From assembly GCA_007922305.1 (NCBI GenBank), contig ML677341.1, positions 72,240,690 to 72,304,689 on the forward strand: 64,000 nucleotides of DNA, given 5' to 3'. A program made the position numbers and the translations under genes. A model generated the notes under the pieces. That model ran no database searches. It had not been told where the DNA came from and saw only the letters and a list, made by a program, of their open reading frames with translations. Source of the stretch: Dermatemys mawii. Its lineage: Eukaryota; Chordata; Testudines; Dermatemydidae. Positions 1-11,063 of the stretch are shown here, one piece after another; position 1 is the first letter of the stretch; the number at the start of each line of letters is the position of its first letter.

Positions 1-273
1 AGATTACTTCTATGTGAAGATCTATCATACTAACCTTTCCTGTTACTGATGTACTTTTGTTCCTTTTATTATATCGGGCTGGAAGAGGAACATAAACTCC
101 CCAGCAACTTTTCAGCCTGATAGCTAATTCACTCATCTCATAGTAATGCTGAGCTGCAAGAGAACAGTCTTTCTTTCTCTTTATTATGTTATCTGTCCCT
201 TTTTTCTTTAATCTCTCCCATTTGTCTTTGATCTTTTCCACCCTGTCTTTAATCTCTGTCTCTTTCATTTCAT
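1..273 (-). other. Open reading frame running off the window edge, unidentified
   Basis: On the minus strand a frame opens with ATG at 273-271 and stays open to base 1 (about 91 codons). It begins MKETEIKDRVEKIKDKW, is rich in Lys/Glu with a helical K/E pattern, and later reads CWGVYVPLPARYNKR. The charged helical start recalls trihelix or Myb/SANT-like DNA-binding domains, which occur both in host genes and in Harbinger second proteins; this is only a resemblance. It could be an exon, a retrocopy or a transposon fragment. I see no promoter or splice signal that settles it. Confidence 0.3.
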
Positions 274-3000
274 TACCTCCTTCCCCCTGATAACTCAGAT
301 AGACTGAGGACACACCACATCAGTCACTGAATGGCTTGTTTATTTTGTTCCCCTGTGCTCTAGGTGTTTATGGGTGTGCCTATAGGAGATTGTTTTGGGA
401 AATTTCACACCATTCTACTACCACCAGTGCAGCTCCATGAGTGGTAGCAGTGGTGAGTGCTGGTAGAGGCAGAGAGCATTTTATTGCTATATTTTCTAGT
501 GGTATGTCTGGATCCTATGCCATTATAGCCTCCTAATGTAGATGCAACTGACAAAGAAAGAAGACGTGTTTTTGTTGGTGTAGGAATACCATTTCTCCAA
601 ACAACATTAGCTAATGTTGACAGAAGCCCTCTGTGGATACAGAGAGAATTCTACTATGTACAAAGAACCTCAAGGGATTTAGATAACCTTCTGGTTAAGC
701 ATGGGTCATTGGAAGCCTGGTGTGTGCGTGTGTGTACTGCTCAAATCATAGTTTATTTTGTCTTAGATTTGTTAGATTTGAAGGAGATCACCACATTTTT
801 TAAAAGAAAAACAAGTTCTTAAAATTAAAACCAGTATCTCCTTCTTGCCTTGAACCTCTTCTTCCTCACACCCCTTCCCAGAATGTTTATATTTTGTAAT
901 ATTTGGGGGAAGGCAGAGGGAGGTTGGTGATGTTGCTGGGTTTTTGTGTTTTTGTTTAGAACAGATATAAATAGCTCAGTTTTCACACATTTTGGAAAAA
1001 AAGCTGTAAACTATAAGACTTTGATATCCTAAGTGTGAGATGGCTTGTTTTTATTAGCATGAGAACAGGCAGTTAAATGACTTGCTAAAGGTCACACTGT
1101 AAGTCGTTGCCTTTCAGAGTCAGGAAGGAGAGCACTGATCACTTGACTCCTAACACCTAACCATGATGCTTTTCTAAGATTACAATATATTTTGCATTTT
1201 AAAATAATACTAAAAGTCCATTTTTTTTCACTTATCTACAAAGACTGAAGAGTTCAGGATTTCATCTCTCTGTAGCCAAAGTTGAGAATACTACAGGCAC
1301 CCCAATCAATGAATCAGTAAAATATTCTGCTTCTGTGCCTCCAGTGTTATCAGCTGTTACCTAGGAAACAAAGAGCCCTGAATCTGGGTCCTGACAGGTA
1401 AATGAAAGAGCAGTATTGTCCTTTTAACATGCATGTGTATTTGTAATTTTCAAGTCTGTGTAAACATTCTGTAATTGATTTATTTAGAGTCTTTAACACC
1501 CACAAAAGAGCTTGCCACTACATTTAATATTCTCAAGTCCTTTCATGTTTTTGAGATATAAAACTGAGGCCCTACCAACCCACTGATTGTTAAACATTTT
1601 TTGTGGCATTCCCTCTTCCCCCTGAAAGAATAGGGGTGTAAACCTAGTGTCTTGGCCAGAATCTTCTTTGGGCAATAATATTTGGTTAACCTTAGATTCC
1701 TTCTCTCTAAACTAATATGTCCTAAACTGTTTTGTAGTGTTACCGTGCAGAAATAAACAGCTATTGCATTCTGCCCCAGAAGTGGCTGCATTACAATGGT
1801 GCATGAATTGACTCAGCTGGATACAAGAGAGGACCAGTCCTCCCCCACAAAAATTTTGATAGTAGGGCTAGCTGTAGGATTTTTGAGGTTCTGTACAAAG
1901 TAATGTGCAAATCTCCAGTCATTTCCCTCCCTAGATGAATGTCCTCCCTCAGTTGCCTCCCATTTACCTTCTTTGCAAAGCTTTGGTGACTATCTTTCCA
2001 CCATGCCAGATTATCTGGGAATTCAAAATGTACTCAGCTCCTGAACCTGAAAAATAGCGTTCATTCTGATAGCAAGACTTTCAAAAGTGCCAGTTTCTCT
2101 TTAAGTTTAGGGCCAAGGACAAATGATCCTGTTGTCCTGCCTTGGGGGACAACCTATCTGATATGTCTGTCTGATATGGGCCTGGAGTCTTCCTCCCAAC
2201 CATGCTGTTTGTAAGGGCTGGATTTCTCTTGTACTTTGATGTTGACCAAAGATCTCCCCAGAGATTCAGCTGAATTTATAGGGCAGAGACTCATTTATAA
2301 GTCACACACTTACCTCACTCCATGCCTCTTTCACATCTGGCTCAAAGTGCACTCTAATGATAAAGAAAATTTTCAGCTTATGGTATAATATAATAAAAAG
2401 TATTCCATATGTAAAAAACAGCATGCGATGGGATATCAAACTGTGACTCTGGGGAATCTGTAGAATTTATTAATTTGCATTGATAATATGTTGTATAATC
2501 CAATGCCCCTATGGATATGTATCTACCTTGGGCTGACAGGAACTGTATCACCTATGGAGCAGACTAAGAACAATGGAGGGAACTTAATTTTAAAGATGCA
2601 CTCTGGCCAATCAGTAGAGATGCTGAGAAGATTGGCTTTAGTTGGGCTGGAGCTGGGAAAAGTCAGCTGCTCCAGCTTGGCTGTAGGGAGCCCTGGGTTT
2701 GCAGAGTGGAAAGTTAGCAAAAGCAGAACAAAGACACCAAAATGATGGTACCAGCCTTTAAAAAGGGCTCACAGCAAATACTGTGGAGAGACACACAAAG
2801 TTTTGGGCAGGAGAGAGGAAGGATCAAAGGTTCAAGAAGGTAGCTGGGGTGGGAAGGCTCCATAAGTCAGAACACAAGCCAGGCACTGCTGCAGAAGGAC
2901 CCTGACCCCAGCCTAAAGAATGCTCTGGAGTGGGGAGGAAACAGGCAGGGAAATGCATGTAGGGTTTATTATTTTTTTAATACATCTATGTGGTTCTCGT
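274..3000. other. No gene or repeat recognised
   Basis: AT-moderate unique-looking sequence with short ORFs only. A short GT-rich run lies near 721-735. None of the ORFs (the longest about 85 codons at 2488-2745) resembles a known family. Probably intergenic or intronic. Confidence 0.5.
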
Positions 3001-3004
3001 GAAA

Positions 3005-3200
3005 TTAAGGACTAGTCAACACTGGCTACGCTAAAACGCTGCCACGGCAGTGCTTTAACATGGCTTGCGTGGCTGCAGCAGAGCACCTTCACGAGGGGCG
3101 TGGCTCCCAGCACTGGTGCAGTGTCTACACCGGCGCTTTATAGCGCTGAAACTTGTGCTGTGCTCAGGGGTGTGTGGAATTCTGTGCAGTCTGTCTGTGT
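3005..3200. mobile_element. Harbinger-type MITE fragment (probable)
   Basis: The stretch has the 'GTCTACAC' type words, paired GCGCT-rich hairpins ('GGCGCTTTATAGCGC' near 3131) and higher CpG content typical of the Harbinger-derived MITEs seen elsewhere in this window (10755-11063, 32863-33165, 33759-34176). No clean terminal repeats or target duplication were found, so the ends are approximate. Confidence 0.35.
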
Positions 3201-3915
3201 TATGTGTTACACTATTCACATGCCCCTTGATGAGGTAAAATGTGGACCTTATGGTTGGAATTCTGGGAGAGCAGGTGTGTAAGCTACAGTGAGAATCTCT
3301 AGGGGCTGGATAGTGAGCCAGAGGTCACAGTTGTCAGGATGGGGTGCTAGATAAAGAATCTGCTTCTCACAGTCCTAGAAAGGTGAAGCCAGCAGTAGTG
3401 GCTGGACATTATTCAGACTCTGGAAGTCTAAAACACATAGGATCTAGTGGCTGGCTCCTCTCACAGCAGTCTGAGGAGTGGCAGAAAAGTTGAACACACC
3501 TGAATCTGTGATTTTATTTTTTTTTCTGACTTGTGTGGAATGTGTTAATGAGGTGATGTGGGCCCCTCCCTGTGGCCCCTGACACTGGTGTCAGGCTTCA
3601 GGGGATGCGTAGATGTGAGGCTCTGCAAGCTGCTTGGGGCCAGGAACAGAGGCCTACCGGTCTTGTGGAAAGATAGGCCTGGCAGGAAATGATTGCTTTG
3701 TTTGGCTACCCATGACTGAATTAAGTTAGCTTGAGCCCAAGTGCAGCAGAGAGGTGTTTGCTTTCTTGGTACGCTACAGAGCCCAAAAGGGGTGAAGAGT
3801 CTGCTAAGGACTGAGCCCAGAAGGGACATAAGAGTTTGTTTCTTTGTGCTTATTTTGGACTTTGCATTCCCTAGGAGGGGTGGAACTTTTCAGTGACCTA
3901 GCCAGAGAGCTAAGT
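3201..3915. other. No gene or repeat recognised
   Basis: Unique-looking sequence. The minus-strand ORF at 3545-3829 (94 codons) shows no recognisable domain and is probably chance. Confidence 0.45.
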
Positions 3916-4290
3916 CAGTGGTTCTCAACCAGGGGTACCCAGAGGTCTTCCAGGGAGTACATCAATTCATCTAGATATGTGCCTCATTCTACAACAGGCT
4001 ACATAAAAAGCACAAGTATAGTCAGTACAAACTAAAATTTCATGCAAACTGTGACTTTATACTGCTCTATATACTATATACTGAAATGTAAGTACTTTTT
4101 ATATTCCAATCTATTTTATAATTCTATGGAAAAAATTAGAAAGTAAGCAATTTTTTAGTAATAGTGTGTCTGTGACACTCTTTTGTATTTTTATGCCTGA
4201 TTTTGTAAGCAAGTAGTTTTTTAAGTGAGGTAAAACTTGGAATATGCAAGACAAATCTGACTCCTGAAAGGGATACAGTAGTTTGGAAAG
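3916..4290. mobile_element. hAT-type non-autonomous DNA transposon, one end decayed
   Basis: It begins with the hAT-like terminus CAGTGGTTCTCAACCAGGGG, followed by 'TACCCAGAGGTCTTCCAGGG'. The body matches a common turtle hAT MITE as I remember it. The expected mirrored end (GGTTGAGAACCACTG) is absent; the recognisable body stops at 'GTTTGGAAAG' near 4290. No 8-bp duplication could be confirmed. Confidence 0.6.
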
Positions 4291-4499
4291 CTACTAGAAT
4301 GCTCTGGACTAAGTCACCCCTTCCTGGAAGGTGTTGGAGGCTGGGTTGATCAATAAAAGATGAGAAGGAAAACAGAGGCAGAGCCATTTCCACACTGTGC
4401 CATGTCATAAGGAGATGACCAGGGAGTGCCTGGCTAAAAGATACAGTCAAGGTCACTATAATAATTGTGGAGCCGGGGGTCAGCTGTCTGTTTATTAAT

Positions 4500-4513
4500 A
4501 CACACACACACAA
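4500..4513. repeat. (CA)n microsatellite
   Basis: A short run of alternating CA dinucleotides, seven units. Confidence 0.8.
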
Positions 4514-4964
4514 AATTGCAAAACAGCTAGGGCTGTACCATATCTACCCCAAATCCTCAAAAACAAGAAAATAAGTTAAGCCACCAAATGGTGCATATAT
4601 ACCCAACATTCCCTACAGGCACACATTTTATCATTTTCTCAGCTATTATGCACCTGAACCTTAACCTGTCCCCTCTTCACCCTTACGCACACATCTGTTT
4701 ACCAATGTATTCTCCTCCTCCCCCCACAAAAAACCTAATAGTTTATGTGGATGTTTTGGTATTGGGGCGGTTTGTTAAGAGAGGGTTGTGTGGTAAAGGG
4801 TTATGTGCAAAAGGGTTGTTAAATGGGGTAGTGAAAGAGAGGAGTAGCAATAAGGTCTTCAGACTTTCAAAATAAGTCCCTTTTGGGCTGAGACACTTAA
4901 ACTGATAATGGGTTTTTGATAAAGTTGCAAAACAGTGAAAACGAAAGGTTTAAACTAAATGCAT
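4514..4964. other. No gene or repeat recognised
   Basis: Unique-looking sequence. A pyrimidine-rich patch at 4709-4730 precedes a G-rich TTG/GGG stretch at 4755-4850. The 95-codon plus-strand ORF across it is low complexity and not convincing. Confidence 0.4.
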
Positions 4965-4974
4965 CTGTCAACAA

Positions 4975-5131
4975 GTGACAAAGAGTCCTGTGGCACCTTA
5001 AAGACTAACTAAAGTATTAGAGCATAAGCTTTCGTGGGCTAATACTCTAATACTTTAGTTAGTCTTTAAGGTGCCACAGGACTCTTTGTCACTTCTGCAG
5101 TTTCAGACTAACACGGCTACTCCTCTGATTC
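4975..5131. mobile_element. Penelope-like foldback insertion (hairpin of two inverted tails)
   Basis: A 157-bp insertion flanked by a perfect 10-bp target duplication, CTGTCAACAA, at 4965-4974 and 5132-5141. It consists of the Penelope tail ('GTGACAAAGAGTCCTGTGGC') in one direction, a short loop containing 'GCTTTCGTGGGCTAATA', then the same tail in the other direction, ending 'AACACGGCTACTCCTCTGATT'. The two arms (about 4975-5022 and 5044-5091) are essentially perfect complements. No coding sequence is present. The same tail ends every Penelope copy in this window. Confidence 0.85.
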
Positions 5132-5141
5132 CTGTCAACAA

Positions 5142-5748
5142 CTGTAACTCCACATTACAGTCTGTAGAGCACTTAAGGATCCTTTACGGGTTGAAAGAAT
5201 CTTTATAAATATAAGATATTATAGGTTCTGAAGAACTGGTGTTATAAATTCAGCAATACAAATAAATTATAGAAGGGACTGGTAGCACCACTTATTTGTA
5301 CGGTTGCCTGAAACTTCTCATCATAAGACCCTATTTTCTGTTGTTTATAACTGCCAAATTGTAAACATTTGGACTTAAATTTGTTATGCCAAGTGTCCGC
5401 CTCATGTTTAATCTTTTTGGAAAATTTCAGTCAAAACAATTAAGCCATTTCTGAGAAAGAGGCCAGGTAAAAATACGTTTTGTTCATGTTACAAAATCCT
5501 GGCAGATTTTTCTTCGTGAAGTTCCAGCACCCTCATGGTCTGGTGCCATGACTTGACATTTTGCAGGGGAAATGGCCCTTGTATTGGGAATATACCTTTT
5601 GCCATCCCTGTGAAAATCTGCTGAAGTTGCTCAATAGAAATTTGCTAAAGCTTTGCAGCAAAAAATTATGAAGATTCTGTCCACATGCTGTCTCAGCCTG
5701 GGGCTGAACAACAGACATGCCAAACCTGTGAAAAAACTGCAGAAATTG
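5142..5748. other. No gene or repeat recognised
   Basis: Unique-looking sequence. A minus-strand ORF (5533-5922, 129 codons) runs into the TTGGCTTG-rich repeat that follows and is compositionally driven; no domain is recognisable. Confidence 0.4.
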
Positions 5749-6040
5749 GGCTTGTTTTTGGCTTACTTGGCTTGTGAGTTGCTTGTTGGCTAGTAGCTTG
5801 TTTGGCTTGTAGCTTGTTGCTTCTTTTTTTGATCGGCTCCTGGCAAGGGGGGCGGGCAAGCAGGGGCAAGAGGGGAAAGAGTTGCAGGTGCACAGTGGGC
5901 CCACCACAGTCCCAGACTGCACGCCGGGGGCAGGGATCTAGTCACATAGAGTGTTGGGATTCGTAGGGATTGGCTTGTTTTGGCCTTGTTTTGAAATGAG
6001 AATAGGTTGATTTTTAGCTTATTGTGAAAGTCCTGGCTTA
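5749..6040. repeat. TTGGCTTG-rich degenerate tandem repeat
   Basis: Two patches, 5749-5822 and about 5967-6040, are built from loose repeats of 'TGGCTTGT', 'GCTTGTT' and 'TAGCTTGTT'. A G/C-rich spacer lies between them. This looks like a decayed simple or minisatellite repeat. Confidence 0.5.
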
Positions 6041-6430
6041 TTTACCTCATGAAAGTTGGCAACTGTGCTGAGCCTAACTTTCCCTGCAGTTGCAGCTCTG
6101 GGCTGGGGCCAGGCACCAAATCTGAAAGCTGGGAGTCCGTCTCTCTTGTTCTTTCAAAGGCCTCCTCCCCACAGGCACTGAGAGCATGTAGAAGGAACAT
6201 GCTGATTCAAATGCAGAGGGGACAGGATTTGGATGTGGGGGTGAGCAAACACAATACGGGAAGTGGGAAGAAGAGAGAGACTGGGAGCTGGTGTTGGGGA
6301 GCTTGGAACTGGCTAGATATGGAGACTGGGACTCTAGAAAGGAAAGTAGGTTGGAGATAATTTGGAAATGGCTGGTCAAGGATACTGGGAGTGGGGGATG
6401 GAGGCGGAGGGGCAGAAGAGTCTGTGCCCA

Positions 6431-6490
6431 CTAGAGAACACTCCGTTCCAGAGCCCGGAATTGAACCCATGATTTCTGAGTCTCAACCAT
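6431..6490 (-). repeat. tRNA-like SINE fragment (B-box only)
   Basis: On the minus strand the bases complementary to 6457-6468 read GGGTTCAATTCC, a good Pol III B-box. The region just upstream (on that strand) resembles a tRNA anticodon arm. No A-box or tail was found, so this is a weak call for a truncated tRNA-derived SINE. Confidence 0.3.
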
Positions 6491-6594
6491 TTCTCTGCGG
6501 TCAACAAATATCTGTGAAATCCACTGGTGAAGTAGTGCTGGTCTACAAAGAGGATGACAACCTACTATTATCAGTAAGACTACAATTTAGTCAT

Positions 6595-7361
6595 GGGTAT
6601 TTCTGGTAAAAGTCATGGACGGGTCACGGGCAATAAACCAAAATTCACGGTCCATGACTTGTCTGTAACTTTTATGATACACCCCTGACTAAATTTTAGT
6701 GTGTGTGGGGGGGTATTGCTCTAGAGGTGAAGCTGGGGGGATACTGCTCTTGGGGGGACGCTGGGGGCCAGCGTCACCAGTTGCTAGGGACCACCGAGGC
6801 CAGCGGCACCAGCTGCCAGGGGCCACTGAGCAGCGGCTACTCCAGCTGTCCCTGGGGCCACCCACCCACCATTGCCACCCACCTGCTGCTGCTGCTCCAG
6901 CCACCTCCAGGACTGCTACTCAAGTGGTCCTGGGGCCAAACACACAGGCGGCTGCTTGGGCCATCCTTGGGGCCAGGTGCCCAGGAATTGCCTGAGCAGC
7001 ACCAGTGCGGCGGGTTTCGGGGCCGCTTCCAGCAGCGCTGGTGCAGCTGGCCCCGGGGCTACTCCTCCTGCTGCCCCTGGGACTGCTGCTTGGGCGGTCC
7101 TCAGGGCCAGCTGCCCAGGGCTGCTCAAGCAGCAGCTGATGCGACTGGCTCCAGGGTCTCTCCAGCAGCACCAGTGCAGTTGGCTGTGGGGCTGTGGGGC
7201 TGGCTGCAGAGCAGCTCCAGCAACAGCCAGTGTGGCTTTCCTCAGTGCCGGCTGCTTGAGCAGCCCTGGGGTCAGCCACACCGGCTACTGCAGAGGCCAG
7301 GTAGGTTGCAGAAAGTCACAGAATCTGTGACTTCCACGACCTCCGTGACAGACATGGAGCC
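6595..7361 (+). mobile_element. Foldback DNA element with GC-rich minisatellite core, copy 1
   Basis: The left end (about 6595-6690) is a near-palindrome: 'GTATTTCTGGTAAAAGTCAT' is mirrored by 'GTAACTTTTATGATACACCC', with 'GGTCACGGGCAATAAAC' inside. The right end (about 7300-7361) is another palindrome, 'AGTCACAGAATCTGTGACTT' followed by 'CCTCCGTGACAGACATGGAG'. Between them lies a GC-rich array of loose units such as 'CAGCAGC..CCTGGGGCCAGC'. A second copy lies inverted at 47546-48143. The long ORFs here (up to 243 codons) come from this repeat and are not genes. Confidence 0.6.
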
Positions 7362-7469
7362 TTTATTATCCTTTATTCCTTTAGCTCAAGTGGCAGAGAT
7401 CTGTGCAGTAGATCTAATGATCCAACCCTGCTGACCTATGTGGATGTCAACATGATGCTGGAGGATTTC

Positions 7470-7870
7470 ATGGCTAAAGCAGTTGAATGCTGCCCTGGGG
7501 AACTGGATTCTATCCCTGCCTCTATCACAGAGTTCCTGTGTGATGCTGGACAAGTCACTTAAACAAAACCTTTCAGAGATAGCCGTGAGTTGTGTGTTCC
7601 CATTTCTGAATGCCTGACTTGAGAATCTGGAGTTTTATTTGCAGAAATAATGAGTACTCCCGGTTACATTTAACCAAGGTATCTGAAATTGATCCAACCT
7701 AGAATTGGTGGATAGATACTCTTCCCCTTAATTTCCCTCTACTTCAGCTCCTCATCAGTAAAATGGGGATAACATCCCCTCATCTCACAGGGGGTTTGTG
7801 AAGATAAAAGAGCTAATGGCTGTGAAGCATTCAGACACTATAGTGATGAGTGCCATAGAACAGACGGTTA
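7470..7870 (+). repeat. Ancient MIR-like SINE fragments (probable)
   Basis: Two stretches carry words typical of MIR/core-SINE elements: 'TCCTGTGTGATGCTGGACAA' with 'GTCACTTAAAC' near 7531-7565, and 'CTCATCAGTAAAATGGGGAT' near 7749-7771 followed by 'GTGAAGATAAAAGAGCTAAT'. The order matches one SINE interrupted by about 150 bp. The family assignment is from memory. Confidence 0.4.
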
Positions 7871-8780
7871 AGTAACTAATAAATGTGTCTGAAGAGTAGT
7901 GTTTGAATAGTGTGCCATAAATAAGGGCTAGAGCCACACATTGAGAACAATGAGAATAAAAGAAGAAATAGTGAATAGCTGCGCATTAAGTGGGCGCTGT
8001 CCATCCTGGGCAGTGAATGAGGCAGAAGTACTGCAGGATGTGATCATGTAATTACTGTATCATAACGGAAAGGCCTAAGGGGGCCAAATTAAGGTTGCAC
8101 AGGCAACCTTCATTCTGGCACTTCCTAACTTATAAGTTTTTGTCTCTGTGACCTTATTGCTATTGATGTAGTTTTTCTTGTGTAATATTTATATTAATGT
8201 GCCTGAACATCTTTAGTTACTCAGAATGTAGTACAAGAACAGACATGACACCATGAATTATCCAGTTGTGTTTTTCTTTCTGTTGCATGTAGGGTGACCG
8301 GACAGCACATTGTTATTACTGCTGCTCTTGTAGTACTACTGATGAAATCAGCTCTGGTGTTGAAAGGGATACTGAAGGGGGAAAGAGATGGCCTTTCCTA
8401 TCTTGATTCAGTTACTTATGGAAATTGAGAATTCTTTTAACTTTGAAATCCATGTTCTAGGTGACAAACTGTGTTGAGTCTTGAGTTACATGCTGGAAGC
8501 ATGTCATTATAGTTGAAGGATCTTTCCCTTTCTTTCTGTTTACACTGGTGGGAATTTTTTGCAGATTCTTTATTAATCTGAGGGTTTGTCTACACTGGCA
8601 ATTAACAGTGCTGCAGCCTTCTCACTCAGGGGAGTTGTGGTCAGAAACCCTAGCACCCAAAACTCCCATTCACTTCAGTTGGAGTTGTGATAACTCCTTC
8701 TCTTTGAAAACTGGGAATTAAGGATCTATGAGTGAGTGATCTATGAGGAAGAACTAAATATATCCATATTTACTGAAGAA
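7871..8780. other. No gene recognised; one MITE-like word
   Basis: Unique-looking sequence. 'GGGTTTGTCTACACTGGCAA' at 8583-8602 resembles the terminus of Harbinger MITEs, but no matching second end was found. Confidence 0.4.
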
Positions 8781-8910
8781 GGTCCCAGTTCAGCAAGGTA
8801 CTTAAGCACTTGCATAATTTTAAACTTGTAAGTAGTCCCATTGGTTTCAATGGGACTTTCAATTGCCTACAATTATGCACAGGTTTAAGTACTTTGCTGA
8901 ACTGGAGCCT
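8781..8910. mobile_element. Palindromic MITE
   Basis: The left arm 'CCCAGTTCAGCAAGGTACTT' is mirrored by the right arm 'AAGTACTTTGCTGAACTGGA', with a central palindrome 'GTCCCATTGGTTTCAATGGG'. The whole ~130 bp can fold into one hairpin. I recognise this as a widespread amniote palindromic repeat. No flanking duplication was resolved. Confidence 0.65.
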
Positions 8911-8986
8911 AACTGGCAAGTATGATATGATGACACACTACAAATATTTCAACTACATTTAAGGTCCTGGAAGGGGAGAAGAGAGC

Positions 8987-9440
8987 AAAAAAAAAAAAAA
9001 AAAAATAGAAATACTGCCAGCCCCCTCACCTCTTTTAGAGAGGCAGTTACAGGAGTCAGGGAGCCACTAGGGTGAGGCACTACAGGGATCTGACAGGAAA
9101 GGAGCAGAGATGGGAAAAGGTATGGAGGAAGCAGAAAGGAAGGAAGAAAATGGAGTAGTAGTGGGAGGCCTGAGAGGAAAGGTGATGGGAGCAGAGATGA
9201 GGGTGAGACACAAGAGTTACTAAGGTTGATGGATTGAAAAGAGGAAGAAAAAGGGGGAAGGAGAATGAATGGAGGGCATGAGAAGAAGAACAGGAATGAA
9301 TAGGCAGAGAAACTGAGCGGAAGGTGGAAAAGAGATGTTAATCTAAAGAAATATAAATTGAGAGGCTGAGAAAAAGAGATGAGCAGACACTAAACTCTTT
9401 GAATGAAAGAAGAGAGGACAAATCTGGATGATACAGAGTA
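8987..9440. repeat. Poly-A run followed by long purine-rich (GA) tract
   Basis: A 19-base A run (8987-9005) precedes about 400 bp in which the plus strand is dominated by A and G (GGAAGGAAGAAAATGG type words). The poly-A could be a retroposon tail, but no body is recognisable upstream. The purine tract could form non-B DNA. No coding content. Confidence 0.55.
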
Positions 9441-9456
9441 AGTTGAACTTTTAGGA

Positions 9457-9575
9457 TCTGATCCTGCAAAGATTTACTTACATGCCTAATTTTAAATGCT
9501 TGAGTGATCCCACTGAGTTAAATTGGACGGCTCATGCACATCTAGTTAAGCATACACGTTAGTGTTTACAGGACC
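9457..9575. mobile_element. Palindromic MITE, second type
   Basis: It starts 'GATCCTGCAAAGATTTACTT' and ends 'AGTGTTTACAGGACC', an imperfect mirror, with the central word 'GATCCCACTGAGTTAAATTG'. It resembles the amniote palindromic repeat beginning GATCCTGCAAACACTTA, and is related in design to the element at 8781-8910. Confidence 0.55.
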
Positions 9576-9635
9576 AGGCCTTTTCCTTTTGTTGTTCTAT
9601 AAAATTCACAATAATATACATGTTTTTTATTTTTT

Positions 9636-9663
9636 ACACAGGTGAGAGGTTTATTGCAGGAGT
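9636..9663 (+). repeat. 28-bp direct repeat of the SINE interior
   Basis: The 28 bases at 9636-9663 (starting ACACAGGTGAGAGG) are identical to 9952-9979 inside the SINE 316 bp downstream. It may be the remains of a second, earlier SINE copy or a local duplication. Confidence 0.6.
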
Positions 9664-9837
9664 TGTTGAGTTTCCTTTTTAGGGATGTCTATATAAAAAT
9701 CGGGAACATTATTAGGTATCCTATACATCCCAACTGTTTCTATTTAGGAGGTGCATTCTGTGTTTATTTGTTTTTTCACAATACATCTATCACTCACTGT
9801 ATGCTTCCAAAAATCCTTCAGAGAACAATGTAATTCC

Positions 9838-10077
9838 TCCTTGGTGGTCTGGTGGTTAAGAATCATCACTCTTATTGCTGTGACCTGGGTTCATTTCCTG
9901 GTTAGGGAAACAAGCTTTTTAAACTATGATTTGAGGACTTCAGTAGTTCAGACACAGGTGAGAGGTTTATTGCAGGAGTGGGTGGGTGAGATTCTGTGGC
10001 CTGTCTTGTGCAGGAGGTCAGGCAGACTAGATGATCATACTGGTCCCTTCTGACCTTAAAGTCTATGAGTCTATGAA
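9838..10077 (+). repeat. tRNA-derived SINE with CR1-like tail
   Basis: A Pol III A-box-like sequence, TCTGGTGGTTAAG (9848-9860), and a B-box-like GGGTTCATTTCC (9887-9898) are about 27 bp apart, as in tRNA-derived SINEs. The tail reads 'TAGATGATCATACTGGTCCC' and ends in 'CTATGAGTCTATGAATTC', like the 3' end shared by CR1 LINEs and the SINEs they mobilise. The segment 9952-9979 recurs at 9636-9663. Confidence 0.65.
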
Positions 10078-10754
10078 TTCAGTGAAGTTCAAAGGTATAT
10101 TTCTATTTTTGTCCTCAAATTTCCTTATCAATTAATATCAATTGTTACTTGGTACAGTCATGAATAGGAACTGGGTAGGGTAGCTGAGAATTCACATGTA
10201 GATGAAAAAAAATTATATGCTTTAGTGTGTTATGTTTTTGCAATGTGAGTTATTAAGTAAGATATTAAAATGTATATATATAGTTTTGAGAGAAAGATAT
10301 GTGACAAATGAACCATGTGGCTCATTTAGACTTCATAAATTACTGTTTTCATTACAGGGCAGAATTAAGATTGGTTGAGTGATGTTCATGGGGAATTTTT
10401 CTAATTAATGGTGTGCATAAGCTGGATCTTAAGATTGGTGTTCATATTGTTTTTGTAACTTTAGCTTGTGATTTCCATAGTTTTTATTGTTAGGGTATTT
10501 TTCCAGATGTGTTCAGGTACATCTCTTGAATTGCGCTAAAAACCTTCAACATAACTTTAAAAAGCTTTTCTGCTTGGCTGCTCTAACTTATTCCTGGCAA
10601 CTGGCCCTGCACAGAGCTGCCTTTATGGCAGCTTTGCAGCCCACAGTTCCACAATTTGTGCTGTACGCACCTTCGCGAGTAAGTGGAGTACATATGTCTT
10701 TAAAAGCCATCCATTTCATGTGTATATATGTGACAAGGATCCATTTACGAAAGC
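10078..10754. other. No gene or repeat recognised
   Basis: AT-rich unique-looking sequence. The 99-codon plus-strand ORF at 10487-10786 has no recognisable domain. Confidence 0.45.
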
Positions 10755-11063
10755 CTGGTCTACATGAGGAAATTAGGTTGGTATAATCATGTTACTCAGA
10801 GATTTGAAAAATCCACACCCTGAGTGACACAGTTAAGCCAACCTATCCCCTGGTGTAGACAGTGCTAGGTTGATGGGAGAATTTTCCCATTCACCTAACT
10901 ACTGCCTCTCAGGGAGGTGAGTTGCCTACACTGACAGGAGAACACCTCCTGTCAGTGCATATAGCATCATTATTGAAGATACTGAAGCATTGGTTATTTC
11001 TTATTTCTCTCTTTTGAAAAAACAAAACACCAGTCCCTTCACAACATATCCCATGTAGACCAG
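10755..11063. mobile_element. Harbinger-type MITE with 12-bp perfect terminal inverted repeats
   Basis: The ends CTGGTCTACATG (10755-10766) and CATGTAGACCAG (11052-11063) are perfect inverted repeats. Inside are 'TGGTGTAGACAGTGCTAGGT' and a hairpin 'AGGAGAACACCTCCTGTCAG'. The pattern matches turtle MITEs that share termini with PIF/Harbinger. The true ends may extend one or two bases further out. Confidence 0.65.

Noticed and set aside
4136..4513. A 125-codon minus-strand ORF
   Set aside because: It starts in a CA microsatellite and covers the hAT-type MITE; no transposase motif.
5533..5922. A 129-codon minus-strand ORF
   Set aside because: Half of it is the complement of the TTGGCTTG-rich repeat; no domain.
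6703..7434. A 243-codon plus-strand ORF and overlapping ORFs on both strands (6872-7330, 6916-7281)
   Set aside because: They lie in the GC-rich minisatellite core of a foldback element; open frames on several strands at once come from the base composition.
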